Positions 1 through 7,647 of a DNA stretch of 64,000 nt are shown here, one piece after another; the first letter of the stretch is position 1; each line of letters starts with the position of its first letter. The translations under genes were made by a program, and so were the position numbers. This DNA is from an uncultured Maribacter sp. (lineage in GTDB: Bacteria; Bacteroidota; Bacteroidia; Flavobacteriales; Flavobacteriaceae): assembly GCF_947496775.1 (NCBI RefSeq), contig NZ_CANMDU010000014.1, positions 1 through 64,000 of the forward strand, in the 5' to 3' direction. Below the pieces are notes generated by a model that had not been told where the DNA came from, searched no databases, and saw only the letters and a list, made by a program, of their open reading frames with translations.

Positions 1-87
1 AAGTCTTGCGAGCTGCAAACCCCAAAACACAGAAAAGTAACTAAGTATGTTAGAAATTTCATGAAATGTTTTACAACAATTGGATAG
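1..87 (+). other. Left-edge sequence, possible 3' end of a truncated CDS
   Basis: Frame 1 is open from the window edge to a TAG at 85-87 (28 codons, basic and Cys-containing). Frame 3 is also open for 13 codons to a TAA at 42-44. Either could be the tail of a plus-strand gene that begins outside the window, and the stretch is too short to choose. A perfect 12-bp palindrome, ATTTCATGAAAT, and the larger palindrome at 82-107 follow. No family is recognised. Confidence 0.2.
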
Positions 88-107
88 ACTGACTAGTCAG
101 TTTATCC
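82..107. other. 26-bp near-perfect palindrome next to the integrase 3' end
   Basis: The sequence is a palindrome with one mismatched pair; its centre ACTGACTAGTCAGT is perfect. It lies 14 bp past the integrase stop codon and is followed on the plus strand by CTTTTTT. It may therefore be a terminator for a plus-strand gene off the left edge. A recombinase core or attachment site is also possible because of its position beside the recombinase gene. The sequence alone does not decide. Confidence 0.4.
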
Positions 108-121
108 CTTTTTTAGAACTA

Positions 122-1264
122 CTAATCTAAAGGATTTTTTATTGTTTTAAAAGTGTTAGTTGCAACATAAGTGTAAATTTCTGTTGTTTTGGTAGAACCA
201 TGCCCTAGAAGCACTTGTATTTGCCTTAGATCTGTTCCCGATTCCAGTAAGTGGGTTGCAAAACTATGACGTAATATATGTGGACTAACGTTTACCCTAA
301 TATTTGCTTTTTCCGCTGCTGTCTTAACTATCTTTAATACACTAGCACCACTGTATTTTTGACCATTTTTTCCCTCAAAAAGATAGGTGAGTGGCCGGTA
401 TTCCTTAAAATATAATCGTAAATCGGCTAAAGCAGTTTTCGATAAGATTGTTTGCCGGTCTTTATTGCCTTTAGAATCTTTTATAAAAATTAGCATTCGT
501 TTGCTATCTATATCTTCTAGCTTAAGATTTAACAATTCACTCCTCCGTAAACCTGAGCCATATAAAAGCTCCACAATACACCTGTGCTTAATGTTATTGG
601 TGTTTTCGATAATAGAAAGTATCTCCTCTCTAGAAATTACAGTTGGGAGTTTAGATTGCTTTCTCGGTCTTTCAATTTCATAAAAACGATTAGGCATATT
701 TAATACTATTTCATAATAAAATTTTATAGCATTAATAGCTTGGTTTACATAAGAATTAGAATGATTTTTCTGAATTAAGTGTTGTAGAAATTCTCTAATT
801 TCATTCTCCCCAATTTCATGTAGCCCTATATCTTTATGGAAATTAATAAAGGTTTCAAAAAAAGTAACATATGTTTTTGCAGTACTATGGGCGTACCTTT
901 TTAACTCTAATTTTAAAAGATACTCTTCGGGGCAAGTTCTGTATTCTGGTACAGTTTTTCTGTTTCTGAACCAAGTAACATCTACCTTTTCGTTGTCAAT
1001 GTTTATAGGTCTGTTTGCGAAAAATTTATTGTAATTAATCCAAGCATTGCCTTTAAAAGTTAAGAAGATAATACTTAAATTTTCTTTGGTATTGGCAATG
1101 TAAGCCATGTTATATTGAAGGCTCCACTTAGGATTAGGTAGCCCCTTTACTAAATTTTGAATTAGCCTATCTGGGAAAAATTTTATCCCTATCATCTTTG
1201 TATTATTAATCATAAGGTTATACAAAGTAATAGACCTAATATTTGACTTATATGAAGAATTCAT
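122..1264 (-). CDS. Tyrosine recombinase/integrase (XerD/IntI-like)
   Basis: Site-specific DNA recombinase of 380 aa. Residues 1-108 form the extra N-terminal region common in Bacteroidota integrases. Residues about 112-190 are the SAM-like core-binding domain, and about 205-375 the catalytic domain. The catalytic set looks complete: Arg240 in GSGLRRSE, a Lys in SKGNKDR, His329 and Arg332 in HILRH, His355 in LGHGS, and Tyr364 in EIYTYV. The ATG at 1264 is the only good start, and the gene diverges from a small zinc-finger gene 95 bp away. Such integrases sit at the ends of mobile or integron-like elements; no cargo is obvious to the right, so any partner end may lie left of the window. Confidence 0.9.
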   Translation of the reverse strand: MNSSYKSNIRSITLYNLMINNTKMIGIKFFPDRLIQNLVKGLPNPKWSLQYNMAYIANTKENLSIIFLTFKGNAWINYNKFFANRPINIDNEKVDVTWFRNRKTVPEYRTCPEEYLLKLELKRYAHSTAKTYVTFFETFINFHKDIGLHEIGENEIREFLQHLIQKNHSNSYVNQAINAIKFYYEIVLNMPNRFYEIERPRKQSKLPTVISREEILSIIENTNNIKHRCIVELLYGSGLRRSELLNLKLEDIDSKRMLIFIKDSKGNKDRQTILSKTALADLRLYFKEYRPLTYLFEGKNGQKYSGASVLKIVKTAAEKANIRVNVSPHILRHSFATHLLESGTDLRQIQVLLGHGSTKTTEIYTYVATNTFKTIKNPLD

Positions 1265-1359
1265 GAGAGCGAATTATGACAATTTTATTGCAATCTAGAG
1301 GATAGAAATAATTTAATCGTATATTATGTGTATAATATTCGAATAATGGTCATTTAAAT

Positions 1360-1758
1360 ATGAGAGAAAAAAGAAACTGTTTATATTGTTCTAAAGAACT
1401 ACAAGGGCGAGCCGATAAAAAGTATTGCGATTTGCATTGCAAAAGTGCACATCAATATAAAAAAGAAAAAGAACAACCAGTAAGGTTTTATAATAAAGTT
1501 GATAATCAATTAAAGAAAAATCGTAAAATTTTAAAAGAATATAATAAAGGGGGTAAGGTAACAGTTAGGGTAGAAGTATTAAATAACCTAGGATTTAACC
1601 CTAATTTTTTTACGCATTACTGGAAAAACCAAAAACAAGATGTTTATCTTTTTGTTTACGAGTATGGTTTTCTAAAAAGACCAGAAAACGGAAAAGAAAA
1701 ATATGTTCTTATTCTTTGGCAAAATTATATGGAAAAAAGGGTGTTTACTAATCATTAA
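1360..1758 (+). CDS. Small zinc-finger-like protein of unknown function
   Basis: The 132-aa protein opens with two cysteine pairs: Cys-x2-Cys at residues 7-10, then Cys-x3-Cys near residues 23-27. They are followed by a strongly basic KKEKE stretch. This is a treble-clef or zinc-ribbon-like pattern seen in small Bacteroidota proteins often found near integrases or phage genes. The remainder is basic with no recognisable domain. It is divergent from the integrase and stands alone: the next gene starts 225 bp downstream. DNA binding is a reasonable inference from the zinc ligands and charge, but no function is known to me. Confidence 0.7.
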   Translation: MREKRNCLYCSKELQGRADKKYCDLHCKSAHQYKKEKEQPVRFYNKVDNQLKKNRKILKEYNKGGKVTVRVEVLNNLGFNPNFFTHYWKNQKQDVYLFVYEYGFLKRPENGKEKYVLILWQNYMEKRVFTNH

Positions 1759-1982
1759 GACATTGTTTTTGATTGTTTTTTAGTAAAATCATCTGAAAAT
1801 CAGCAGTGTATATTTGGGAATAAACCGCGGTATTGCTTAATATTTGTTATTTTTATATAAAGAAAAACGAATGTTTCTTATATTCGCCCTCTAATTTTAT
1901 TTTTTAATTCGTAAAAACATCTTCGTGTTTGGATTAAGAAATATTGGGTAGTTCTACAGATAACGATTAAAACACTAGTGTT

Positions 1983-2342
1983 ATGGCTAAAAATGAACGA
2001 GGAGTTATTAAGTTAACAAAAGAAGGAGATGATTCGGGTTCAAAAATTGAAGCAATTAAGAATTTAATTTTTGGGGAGAATATAAAAGCGTACGAGTCAG
2101 AGTTCGAGATATTAAAACAAGATATCCTAGACAAGAAAAAGACTTTAGAAGATTTATTAGAAGAGGTTAAAGCAGATTTGTCTAAGACTATAGATACTAT
2201 TGCTACAGATGTTAATGTTAGAATTACAGAGCTCCAAGAGAATTTAGAAGCCAAGGTAGAGGATTTGGACGATCGTGCTGTGAAGAAAGAAATGTTAGGA
2301 GAATTATTCAAAGAGTTAGGAGATAAAATAGGGAAACAATAA
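1983..2342 (+). CDS. Coiled-coil protein, first gene of the small-GTPase operon
   Basis: Charged 119-aa protein without signal peptide or membrane segment. Residues about 35-115 are predicted by eye to be one long helix or coiled coil, rich in Glu, Lys and Leu. I do not recognise the family. It is 22 nt upstream of the 286-aa gene and in the same orientation, so it most likely belongs to the GTPase operon, perhaps as an adaptor. The motif FGENIKAYESEFEILKQDI resembles the start of the next protein (FTDDRAYAEKIAKRIEILEQ), suggesting the two share a related N-terminal helical segment. Confidence 0.75.
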   Translation: MAKNERGVIKLTKEGDDSGSKIEAIKNLIFGENIKAYESEFEILKQDILDKKKTLEDLLEEVKADLSKTIDTIATDVNVRITELQENLEAKVEDLDDRAVKKEMLGELFKELGDKIGKQ

Positions 2343-2364
2343 ACTGTTATTAATCTTCCCTGTA

Positions 2365-3225
2365 ATGAACCAGCCAGATAAATTAGAAATACTAAAAGAT
2401 ATTTTGTTTACGGACGATCGTGCGTATGCAGAAAAAATTGCAAAAAGGATTGAAATTCTGGAGCAAAATATTGAGGATAGTGAACGTTTATCTGCTCAAG
2501 TAAATCCTATTGTAAACAAAGAGCTTAAAGAATTTGTAGAAAATATTCCCCATACCTTAGGGCCGACTATAACAGAAACTTTAAAGGAAGAAATTAAAAA
2601 CCATAAAGATGAAGTGGTAGATGCGTTGTATCCTGTGTTAGGTAAAATGATTAAAAAATATGTAGCTCAAGAAATGAAAATGCTTTCGGAGTCTATAAAC
2701 AATCAACTATCTAAAAGGTTTTCCGCCAAAGGAATGTCCAGAAGGTTCAGGTCTTGGTTTGGTAACGTAAGTGAAGAAGAATTACTATTAAGCGAAATAT
2801 CTTCGGCCAAAATTGAGCAAGTTCTCTTAATAGAAAAAGATTCGGGAATATTAAAAGGCAGTTTTTCTAAAAGAAAAACGATAGATGAGGATATGATTTC
2901 TGGTATGCTTACCGCAATAAAGTCTTTTGTAGAAGATGCATTTAATCAAAAAAATCAGAATTTAGAATTAATAGAATATGAGCTGTATCAAATACACCTA
3001 CAAAGTTTTGTAACCCATTACATAGCAGTGGTAATATCTGGTAATTACGATTTAAAATCAAAAAATAAAGTACAAGATATTATATTTAATTTCTACAATA
3101 GTTTTATGGCAATGAACTTAGATTTGGTATTTGCATCTTCTAGTATAGAAATATCTGCAGAGCCAGTAACTAGAAAAAAAATAGAGAAAGAATTATCTAA
3201 AAGCTTTGGCAATGAGCAAATCTAA
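2365..3225 (+). CDS. Helical protein with roadblock/LC7-like domain
   Basis: Cytosolic-looking 286-aa protein. Residues 1-125 are helical. A basic linker at about 121-131 (GMSRRFRSWFG) leads to an alpha/beta region at about 148-260 with VLLIEKDSG and DEDMISGMLTAIKSF. The latter resembles roadblock/LC7-type domains, and the whole layout matches the N-terminal part of OmpA-family proteins of cyanobacteria and proteobacteria that carry GLxWRLEAL and VSGMLTAIQDFVRDSF. Here the usual C-terminal OmpA domain is absent. The gene overlaps the small GTPase gene by 14 nt. Roadblock proteins such as MglB regulate small GTPases, so a GAP or effector role is inferred. The domain call is from memory of the family. 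Confidence 0.75.
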   Translation: MNQPDKLEILKDILFTDDRAYAEKIAKRIEILEQNIEDSERLSAQVNPIVNKELKEFVENIPHTLGPTITETLKEEIKNHKDEVVDALYPVLGKMIKKYVAQEMKMLSESINNQLSKRFSAKGMSRRFRSWFGNVSEEELLLSEISSAKIEQVLLIEKDSGILKGSFSKRKTIDEDMISGMLTAIKSFVEDAFNQKNQNLELIEYELYQIHLQSFVTHYIAVVISGNYDLKSKNKVQDIIFNFYNSFMAMNLDLVFASSSIEISAEPVTRKKIEKELSKSFGNEQI

Positions 3226-3703
3226 AAAAATTGTTGTTCTTGGGCATTTTGGAGTAGGCAAAACTTCTTTAATTAGAAGGTTTGTAAGTAACAGTTTTTC
3301 GGATAAATACTTGGTATCTATAGGAGTTCATATTACAAAAAAAGTAGTGGAAATTTCGCCAACCGAAAGCCTATCCTTTGTAATTTGGGATTTAGAAGGT
3401 ACAGATGAAATAGATACCATAAGAGATGCATACCTTTTAGGAACCCATGGTGCTTTATTTGTTTTTGATGTATCTAGGCCATCTACATTTCAGAATTTAA
3501 AGGAAGACTTAAAAATAGTAACTGCTAAAATGCCCAAAGTTCCAGTATTAATTATTGGTAATAAGATAGATTTGGTGGTGGAAAAGGAACTCAAAGAGCT
3601 ATTAAAAGAGCATAATATTGACTATAATTTTTTAACAAGTGCTAAAACTGGAAGTACTGTAGATACAGCATTTTTAGAATTAGCCAAAGAATTAAATGTC
3701 TAG
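3212..3703 (+). CDS. Rab/Ras-like small GTPase
   Basis: Single-domain GTPase of 163 aa from the ATG at 3212; an in-frame TTG at 3206 is less likely. Motifs: P-loop GHFGVGKT (11-18), switch I SIGVH (36-40), G3 DLEG (60-63), G4 NKID (117-120) and G5 TSAK (142-145). It resembles eukaryotic Rab proteins more than translation GTPases. Oddities: Phe at the Ras Gly12 position, Ser36 at the switch I Thr position, and Thr64 where Ras has catalytic Gln61. There is no C-terminal Cys for lipidation. It overlaps the LC7-like gene upstream (14 nt) and the kinase gene downstream (8 nt), so the three are almost certainly translated together. Confidence 0.9.
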   Translation: MSKSKKIVVLGHFGVGKTSLIRRFVSNSFSDKYLVSIGVHITKKVVEISPTESLSFVIWDLEGTDEIDTIRDAYLLGTHGALFVFDVSRPSTFQNLKEDLKIVTAKMPKVPVLIIGNKIDLVVEKELKELLKEHNIDYNFLTSAKTGSTVDTAFLELAKELNV

Positions 3704-5231
3704 TTTTAAAAAGTACAGTCAGGAATTTATTACTAAAAATCTGCATTTTTATTTAGTAGACTTTAAAGGGCTAGTAGTAGATAGTAATGCCTCTTTTATG
3801 CCAAGGGTAGTTAATAAAAACATTACCAGTATTCATCCGTTTTTTGAGTGTTTTTCTTCTTTTGCAGATTCTTTAGAAAAAGAAATAGTTTTTAATTGTG
3901 TGCATTTAGAAACAAATGAAAAACTATTTATTACAGATGTGCAATTTGTTAGAAAAGAGAAAGAAGTTTTAGTTGTTATTCAAGATTTTACACAGCATTA
4001 TACCACATACCAAGAGGTGGCACAAGCACGGAATGAGTCTATAATTAACTCGGAACTTATTGTATTAAAGAATAAGGAACTTCAAGAAAGAGAAGAGTTT
4101 AAAAATAGTTTTATTCAAAACTTTAGTCATGAGCTTAGAAATCCGTTAACGAGTATAATATCATTAACTAAATTACTTGCAGAAACCGACTTAATAGGAC
4201 CGCAAAAAGAGATGATTAATTTTTTATTAGAGTCTAACTCTAATTTAAAATTAATGCTAGAAGATGTGCTTAGTATAAGTACAATAGCGTCTAACAAACT
4301 ACAATTACAAGAAAAAGCCTTTAACCTAAACAAGCTAATTAATTTGCTAGAGTTTACCTATACTGCAAAAGCAAAACAAATAGGAGTAGAGTTTTCTTTA
4401 AAAACAATTGGTAAAATACCCGAAATTGTAGAAGGAGACAGATTAAGACTTTTCCAAGTACTTACTAATCTTTTAGATAATGCCTTAAAATTTACCGAAG
4501 AAGGCAGTGTTTCTTTATTAGTATCGCTAAACCAAACAAGAGCTAATAAAGCAAATATTAGGTTTTTGGTAGAAGACACGGGTATAGGTATTCCCGAAAA
4601 GGACCAGGAAAGTATTTTCGAAAGTTTTAAGCAACTTAATAATTGCGGTAAAACAGATGGAACAGGTTTAGGGCTCGCTATAGTCTCTGGTTTGCTACAA
4701 AAGATGGGAAGTAAAATTAAAGTAGAATCTGTAGTAGGCAAAGGAACAAAGTTCTTTTTTGATATTACTTTTAAAATTCCTTTAAAAACCAAGAAAACGG
4801 TGGTTTCTAAAAATATAGATAAAGAGCTGTTAAGTGCTATTAAATCTAAAAATATAAAGAGATTTAAATTACTTATTGTAGAAGATGACGAACAGGTACA
4901 AACTGTACTTTTTAAAGTATTAATAAATACAGATTGTTTTTATATTGACCTCATTAACGATGGTTCTAAGGTTTTGCAAGAAGTAGTTAATAATTCGTAT
5001 GATCTTATATTAATGGATGTAAATCTTCCTAATGTGTTAGGAAATCATGTAGCAAGACTCATTAGAGATTTTCCTATGGATAGCATAAATAAAATACCAA
5101 TAATAGGATTAACAGCAAATGTATTTAATAATCAAGAAAAAGGATACATTAAAGATGGTATGAATGCGGTAGTAAGCAAGCCTTTTGACACAGAAAATCT
5201 ATTAGAAACTATTCTTAGACATTTAAAATAG
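3696..5231 (+). CDS. Hybrid sensor histidine kinase with receiver domain
   Basis: Soluble 511-aa kinase. Residues 1-100 are a small PAS-like sensor domain ending in VVIQDFTQ, and about 105-138 a coiled coil. HisKA follows with the phosphoacceptor His145 (FSHELRNP), then HATPase_c with DNALKF, DTGIGIP and GTGLGLAI. A C-terminal receiver starts at about 393 (LLIVEDDE) with phosphoacceptor Asp441 in LMDVNLP and the conserved Lys in SKPFD. No transmembrane helix is visible. The start codon lies inside the GTPase gene (8-nt overlap), which points to one functional unit in which the GTPase module may set kinase activity. No DNA-binding partner regulator is encoded nearby. Confidence 0.92.
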   Translation: MSSFKKYSQEFITKNLHFYLVDFKGLVVDSNASFMPRVVNKNITSIHPFFECFSSFADSLEKEIVFNCVHLETNEKLFITDVQFVRKEKEVLVVIQDFTQHYTTYQEVAQARNESIINSELIVLKNKELQEREEFKNSFIQNFSHELRNPLTSIISLTKLLAETDLIGPQKEMINFLLESNSNLKLMLEDVLSISTIASNKLQLQEKAFNLNKLINLLEFTYTAKAKQIGVEFSLKTIGKIPEIVEGDRLRLFQVLTNLLDNALKFTEEGSVSLLVSLNQTRANKANIRFLVEDTGIGIPEKDQESIFESFKQLNNCGKTDGTGLGLAIVSGLLQKMGSKIKVESVVGKGTKFFFDITFKIPLKTKKTVVSKNIDKELLSAIKSKNIKRFKLLIVEDDEQVQTVLFKVLINTDCFYIDLINDGSKVLQEVVNNSYDLILMDVNLPNVLGNHVARLIRDFPMDSINKIPIIGLTANVFNNQEKGYIKDGMNAVVSKPFDTENLLETILRHLK

Positions 5232-5246
5232 TATATTGTTAATTGT

Positions 5247-5310
5247 ATTTTGTAAGTTTTAACTTACAAAATATGCATTTGAACGATGTTTTTGGTATTT
5301 CAACGATGTT
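5247..5310. promoter_or_regulatory. Inverted repeat plus paired direct repeat downstream of the kinase gene
   Basis: A perfect inverted repeat (ATTTTGTAAGTT, 2-nt loop, AACTTACAAAAT; 5247-5272) starts 16 bp after the kinase stop. It has no T-run and its arms run the wrong way for an intrinsic terminator. Two copies of AACGATGTT follow at 5282-5290 and 5302-5310, exactly 20 bp apart, about two helical turns. Together they look like protein-binding sites upstream of the 50-codon ORF at 5448. The role is inferred. Confidence 0.35.
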
Positions 5311-5447
5311 CTGAAATGTGAGGGGAAAAACACTGTAATACAAATATCTACATCTTATTTTTGAATAACGAAAGAATAGAAGTGTTACGGTAAAAGCTAT
5401 ATTCTTTCTTAATTGCGGAATAAAAAAGATATCCGTCGGGAATAAAA

Positions 5448-5600
5448 ATGGCAGATGTACCTTATTTATCGGAAGTACTTTTTATTATAAGCGTGATTAT
5501 ATTTTTAATTGCTTTGTATTTGGTAATCCCAGTATTAGCGTATGATTATAAAAAGCAGTCAAAAGAAAAAAAAAATAGATATAAAAATAATATAAGATAA
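5448..5600 (+). CDS. Small single-pass membrane protein (50 aa)
   Basis: A 50-codon ORF starting with ATG at 5448 and ending with TAA at 5600. A hydrophobic segment spans about residues 9-31 (SEVLFIISVIIFLIALYLVI) and is followed by a Lys/Arg/Asn-rich tail, giving a typical N-out, C-in single-pass design. It lies alone between the kinase operon and the thioredoxin operon. The ORF is short but its composition is not random; no homolog is recognised. Confidence 0.45.
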   Translation: MADVPYLSEVLFIISVIIFLIALYLVIPVLAYDYKKQSKEKKNRYKNNIR

Positions 5601-5707
5601 GGCGATGCGAACACTAACCATTAATTTATCTAGAATTAACTAAGAAATCGGAATACATAAATTTAGGTATCGGGTAAAATATTTTGATATTTTTAGTTAA
5701 CATGGAA

Positions 5708-5732
5708 GGGTCTTTTTTAAAGACCCTTTTTT
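5708..5732 (+). terminator. Intrinsic terminator
   Basis: An 8-bp stem (GGGTCTTT / AAAGACCC) with a 3-nt loop is followed by TTTTTT. It lies 108 bp past the 50-aa ORF, so that ORF's transcript has a fairly long 3' end or there is a short non-coding transcript here. The rest of 5601-5978 shows no supported gene. Confidence 0.75.
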
Positions 5733-5978
5733 CTGTGTAGAAGCAAATCATCTTACCAAGTTCTATGGGGTATACAAGACATGTTTTTCCTCTTTTAGTG
5801 TAAAACATCTGTGTATTAATTGTACAGAAATAATAAACATAAGATAATTAAAAGCTAACTTACGTAAGTCTTCTTATTTTTGTTTGTAAGTGGCACAATT
5901 TTATAAATCTCTACTATAAACATACAGATTGTACTTTTATGGTGCAGTATTTGTAAACTATAATATAAAATATGGTTA

Positions 5979-6419
5979 ATGAAAAAGGTATTACATATAT
6001 TAGGTATGTTGTTTTTGTTTACGCTAACTGTTACTGCGCAAGATTGGCAAACAGATTTAACAATAGCTAAGCAATTAGCAAAAGAAAACAATAAGTTAAT
6101 TGTTTTAGTTTTTCAAGGATCAGATTGGTGCGCTCCATGTATTAAATTAGAAAAAGAAATTTGGAGTACTTCGGAATTTAAAAAGTATGCAGAAAATCAT
6201 TTTGTTATGTTACAAGCAGACTTTCCTCGAAAAAAGAAAAATATGCTTTCTAAAGAACAGATACTTAAGAATAAAGAATTAGCAGAAAAATATAATACCA
6301 GAGGATATTTTCCTTTTGTGGTTGTTTTGAATACAGAAGGAGAGGTACTGGGGCAAACGAGTTATAAAAAAACTACTCCAGCAAAATACATACATTTACT
6401 AGAATCTTTTAAAGACTAA
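5979..6419 (+). CDS. Periplasmic thioredoxin-family protein
   Basis: Secreted thioredoxin-fold protein of 146 aa. A signal peptide covers residues 1-20 (ends TVTAQ). The active-site motif is Cys51-Ala-Pro-Cys54 in GSDWCAPCIK, and FPFVVVLN carries the cis-Pro region. It is of the Thioredoxin_7 or DUF255-like type. It is the first gene of a tight operon: apbE begins 2 nt after its stop. A role in keeping cysteines of the downstream cysteine-tailed lipoprotein reduced, or in delivering electrons, is inferred from context. Confidence 0.88.
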   Translation: MKKVLHILGMLFLFTLTVTAQDWQTDLTIAKQLAKENNKLIVLVFQGSDWCAPCIKLEKEIWSTSEFKKYAENHFVMLQADFPRKKKNMLSKEQILKNKELAEKYNTRGYFPFVVVLNTEGEVLGQTSYKKTTPAKYIHLLESFKD

Positions 6420-6421
6420 TT

Positions 6422-7405
6422 TTGCCAAAAAAAATAGTAACATTTTGGACTTTCTTTTGTGTTCTCTTTGTAGCTGCACAAAAGCCATATAAGCAAAATT
6501 TAATGCTTATGGGGAGTTCTTTTGATATTACTGTGGTAGCTAAAGATTCTGTTGAAGGGGAAGGGTATATACAATTAGCTGCTAGCGAAATAGAAAGAAT
6601 AGAAAGACTTATATCTTCCTGGGATAAAAATTCGCAAACTTCTTTAATCAATAAAAATGCAGGAATACTTCCTGTTAAGGTAGATAAAGAACTTTTTCAA
6701 TTAATAGAACGCAGCCTAAAAATAAGTAAGCTTACAGACGGAGCTTTCGATATTTCTTACGCTTCCATGGATAAAATTTGGAAATTCGATGGTTCCATGA
6801 CCGAAATGCCATCTGTAAACAAAATTAAAGAATCTGTTTCTAAGGTTGGTTATAAGAACATCATATTAAATACAAAAGAAAGTAGCGTTTTTTTAACCCA
6901 AAAAGGAATGAAAATAGGTTTCGGCGCCATAGGAAAAGGCTATGCAGCAGATAAAGCTAAAGAACTTTTAATTAAAGAAGGTGCTCGTTCGGGTATTGTT
7001 AATGCATCCGGAGATATGAATACATGGGGAGACCAACCCAATGGAGAACCCTGGAAAGTAGCTATAACAAATCCGTTAGATAAGAAGAAAGCCTTTGCAT
7101 TATTACCTATAGCTAACAGTGCAGTAGTAACTTCTGGTAATTACGAGAAATTTGTAAAATTTAACGGGAAAAGATATTCTCATATCATAGACCCTAGAAC
7201 AGGATATCCGTCTAGCGGAATAATTAGTGTAACTGTTTTTGCCCCAAAATCTGAACTAGCAGATGCTTTGGCGACTTCTGTATTTGTAATGGGAAAAGAA
7301 GTAGGGCTTAACAGAATAAATCAATTACCTAATATAGAGTGTGTCATTGTAGATGAAAATGGTGATTTGAGCACTTCTGATAATATTAAAATAGATAAAT
7401 TATGA
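6422..7405 (+). CDS. apbE: FAD:protein FMN transferase (ApbE family)
   Basis: Transfers FMN from FAD onto Ser/Thr of exported target proteins in the periplasm; Mg-dependent. The start is a TTG at 6422. This choice is supported by the signal peptide it gives (residues 1-19, ends FVAAQ) and the 2-nt spacing from the thioredoxin stop; the first ATG at 6502 would remove the signal. Family motifs: GAIGKGYAADKA, NASGDMNTWG and HIIDPRTGYPSS. 327 aa, normal length. Its stop overlaps the ATG of the DUF4266 gene (ATGA). No canonical flavinylation target motif is obvious in the neighbours. Confidence 0.93.
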   Translation: MPKKIVTFWTFFCVLFVAAQKPYKQNLMLMGSSFDITVVAKDSVEGEGYIQLAASEIERIERLISSWDKNSQTSLINKNAGILPVKVDKELFQLIERSLKISKLTDGAFDISYASMDKIWKFDGSMTEMPSVNKIKESVSKVGYKNIILNTKESSVFLTQKGMKIGFGAIGKGYAADKAKELLIKEGARSGIVNASGDMNTWGDQPNGEPWKVAITNPLDKKKAFALLPIANSAVVTSGNYEKFVKFNGKRYSHIIDPRTGYPSSGIISVTVFAPKSELADALATSVFVMGKEVGLNRINQLPNIECVIVDENGDLSTSDNIKIDKL

Positions 7406-7614
7406 TAAAGCGTTGTCTCGTTGCTTTTGGTATTGCCATTTGTTTTAGTTCATGTGCAGTAGTTAAGGAATACGAAAAAGTAAATTTAAACGACCCAGAT
7501 ATGGCACTAACAGATAAAAAATCGGACCGTAACATATCTACCTTTCATTCTTACAGAGAAGCAGCGGTAGGGGCAAACGGAGGAAAAACAGGCGGTGGCT
7601 GTGGCTGTAATTAA
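7402..7614 (+). CDS. DUF4266 small lipoprotein with Cys-rich tail
   Basis: 70-aa exported lipoprotein. The signal sequence ends in a lipobox, CFSSC-A (acylated Cys near residue 20). The body carries LNDPDMAL and FHSYREAAVGANGG, and the extreme C-terminus is GGGCGCN, a glycine-cysteine tail characteristic of DUF4266. It is translationally coupled to apbE by a 4-nt overlap and followed 33 nt later by DUF3570. The tail could bind metal, be modified, or exchange disulfides with the thioredoxin at 5979; function unknown. The family assignment is strong; the function statement is inference. Confidence 0.88.
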   Translation: MIKRCLVAFGIAICFSSCAVVKEYEKVNLNDPDMALTDKKSDRNISTFHSYREAAVGANGGKTGGGCGCN

Positions 7615-7647
7615 CGGTAATATGATAAAGAACATAGCAGATAGAAG

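Noticed and set aside
1967-2311. Minus-strand ORF of 114 codons opposite the coiled-coil gene
   Set aside because: It is Ser-rich, the mirror image of a Glu/Lys-rich coding strand, and has no independent support.
3696-5231. Kinase as part of a phosphorelay with the LytTR regulator at 48943
   Set aside because: The LytTR gene is in an operon with its own LytS-like kinase, and nothing links it to this hybrid kinase.
5626-5808. 60-codon minus-strand ORF between the 50-aa peptide and the thioredoxin gene
   Set aside because: It runs straight through the hairpin and T-run of the intrinsic terminator at 5708-5732 and has no plausible domain or ribosome site.
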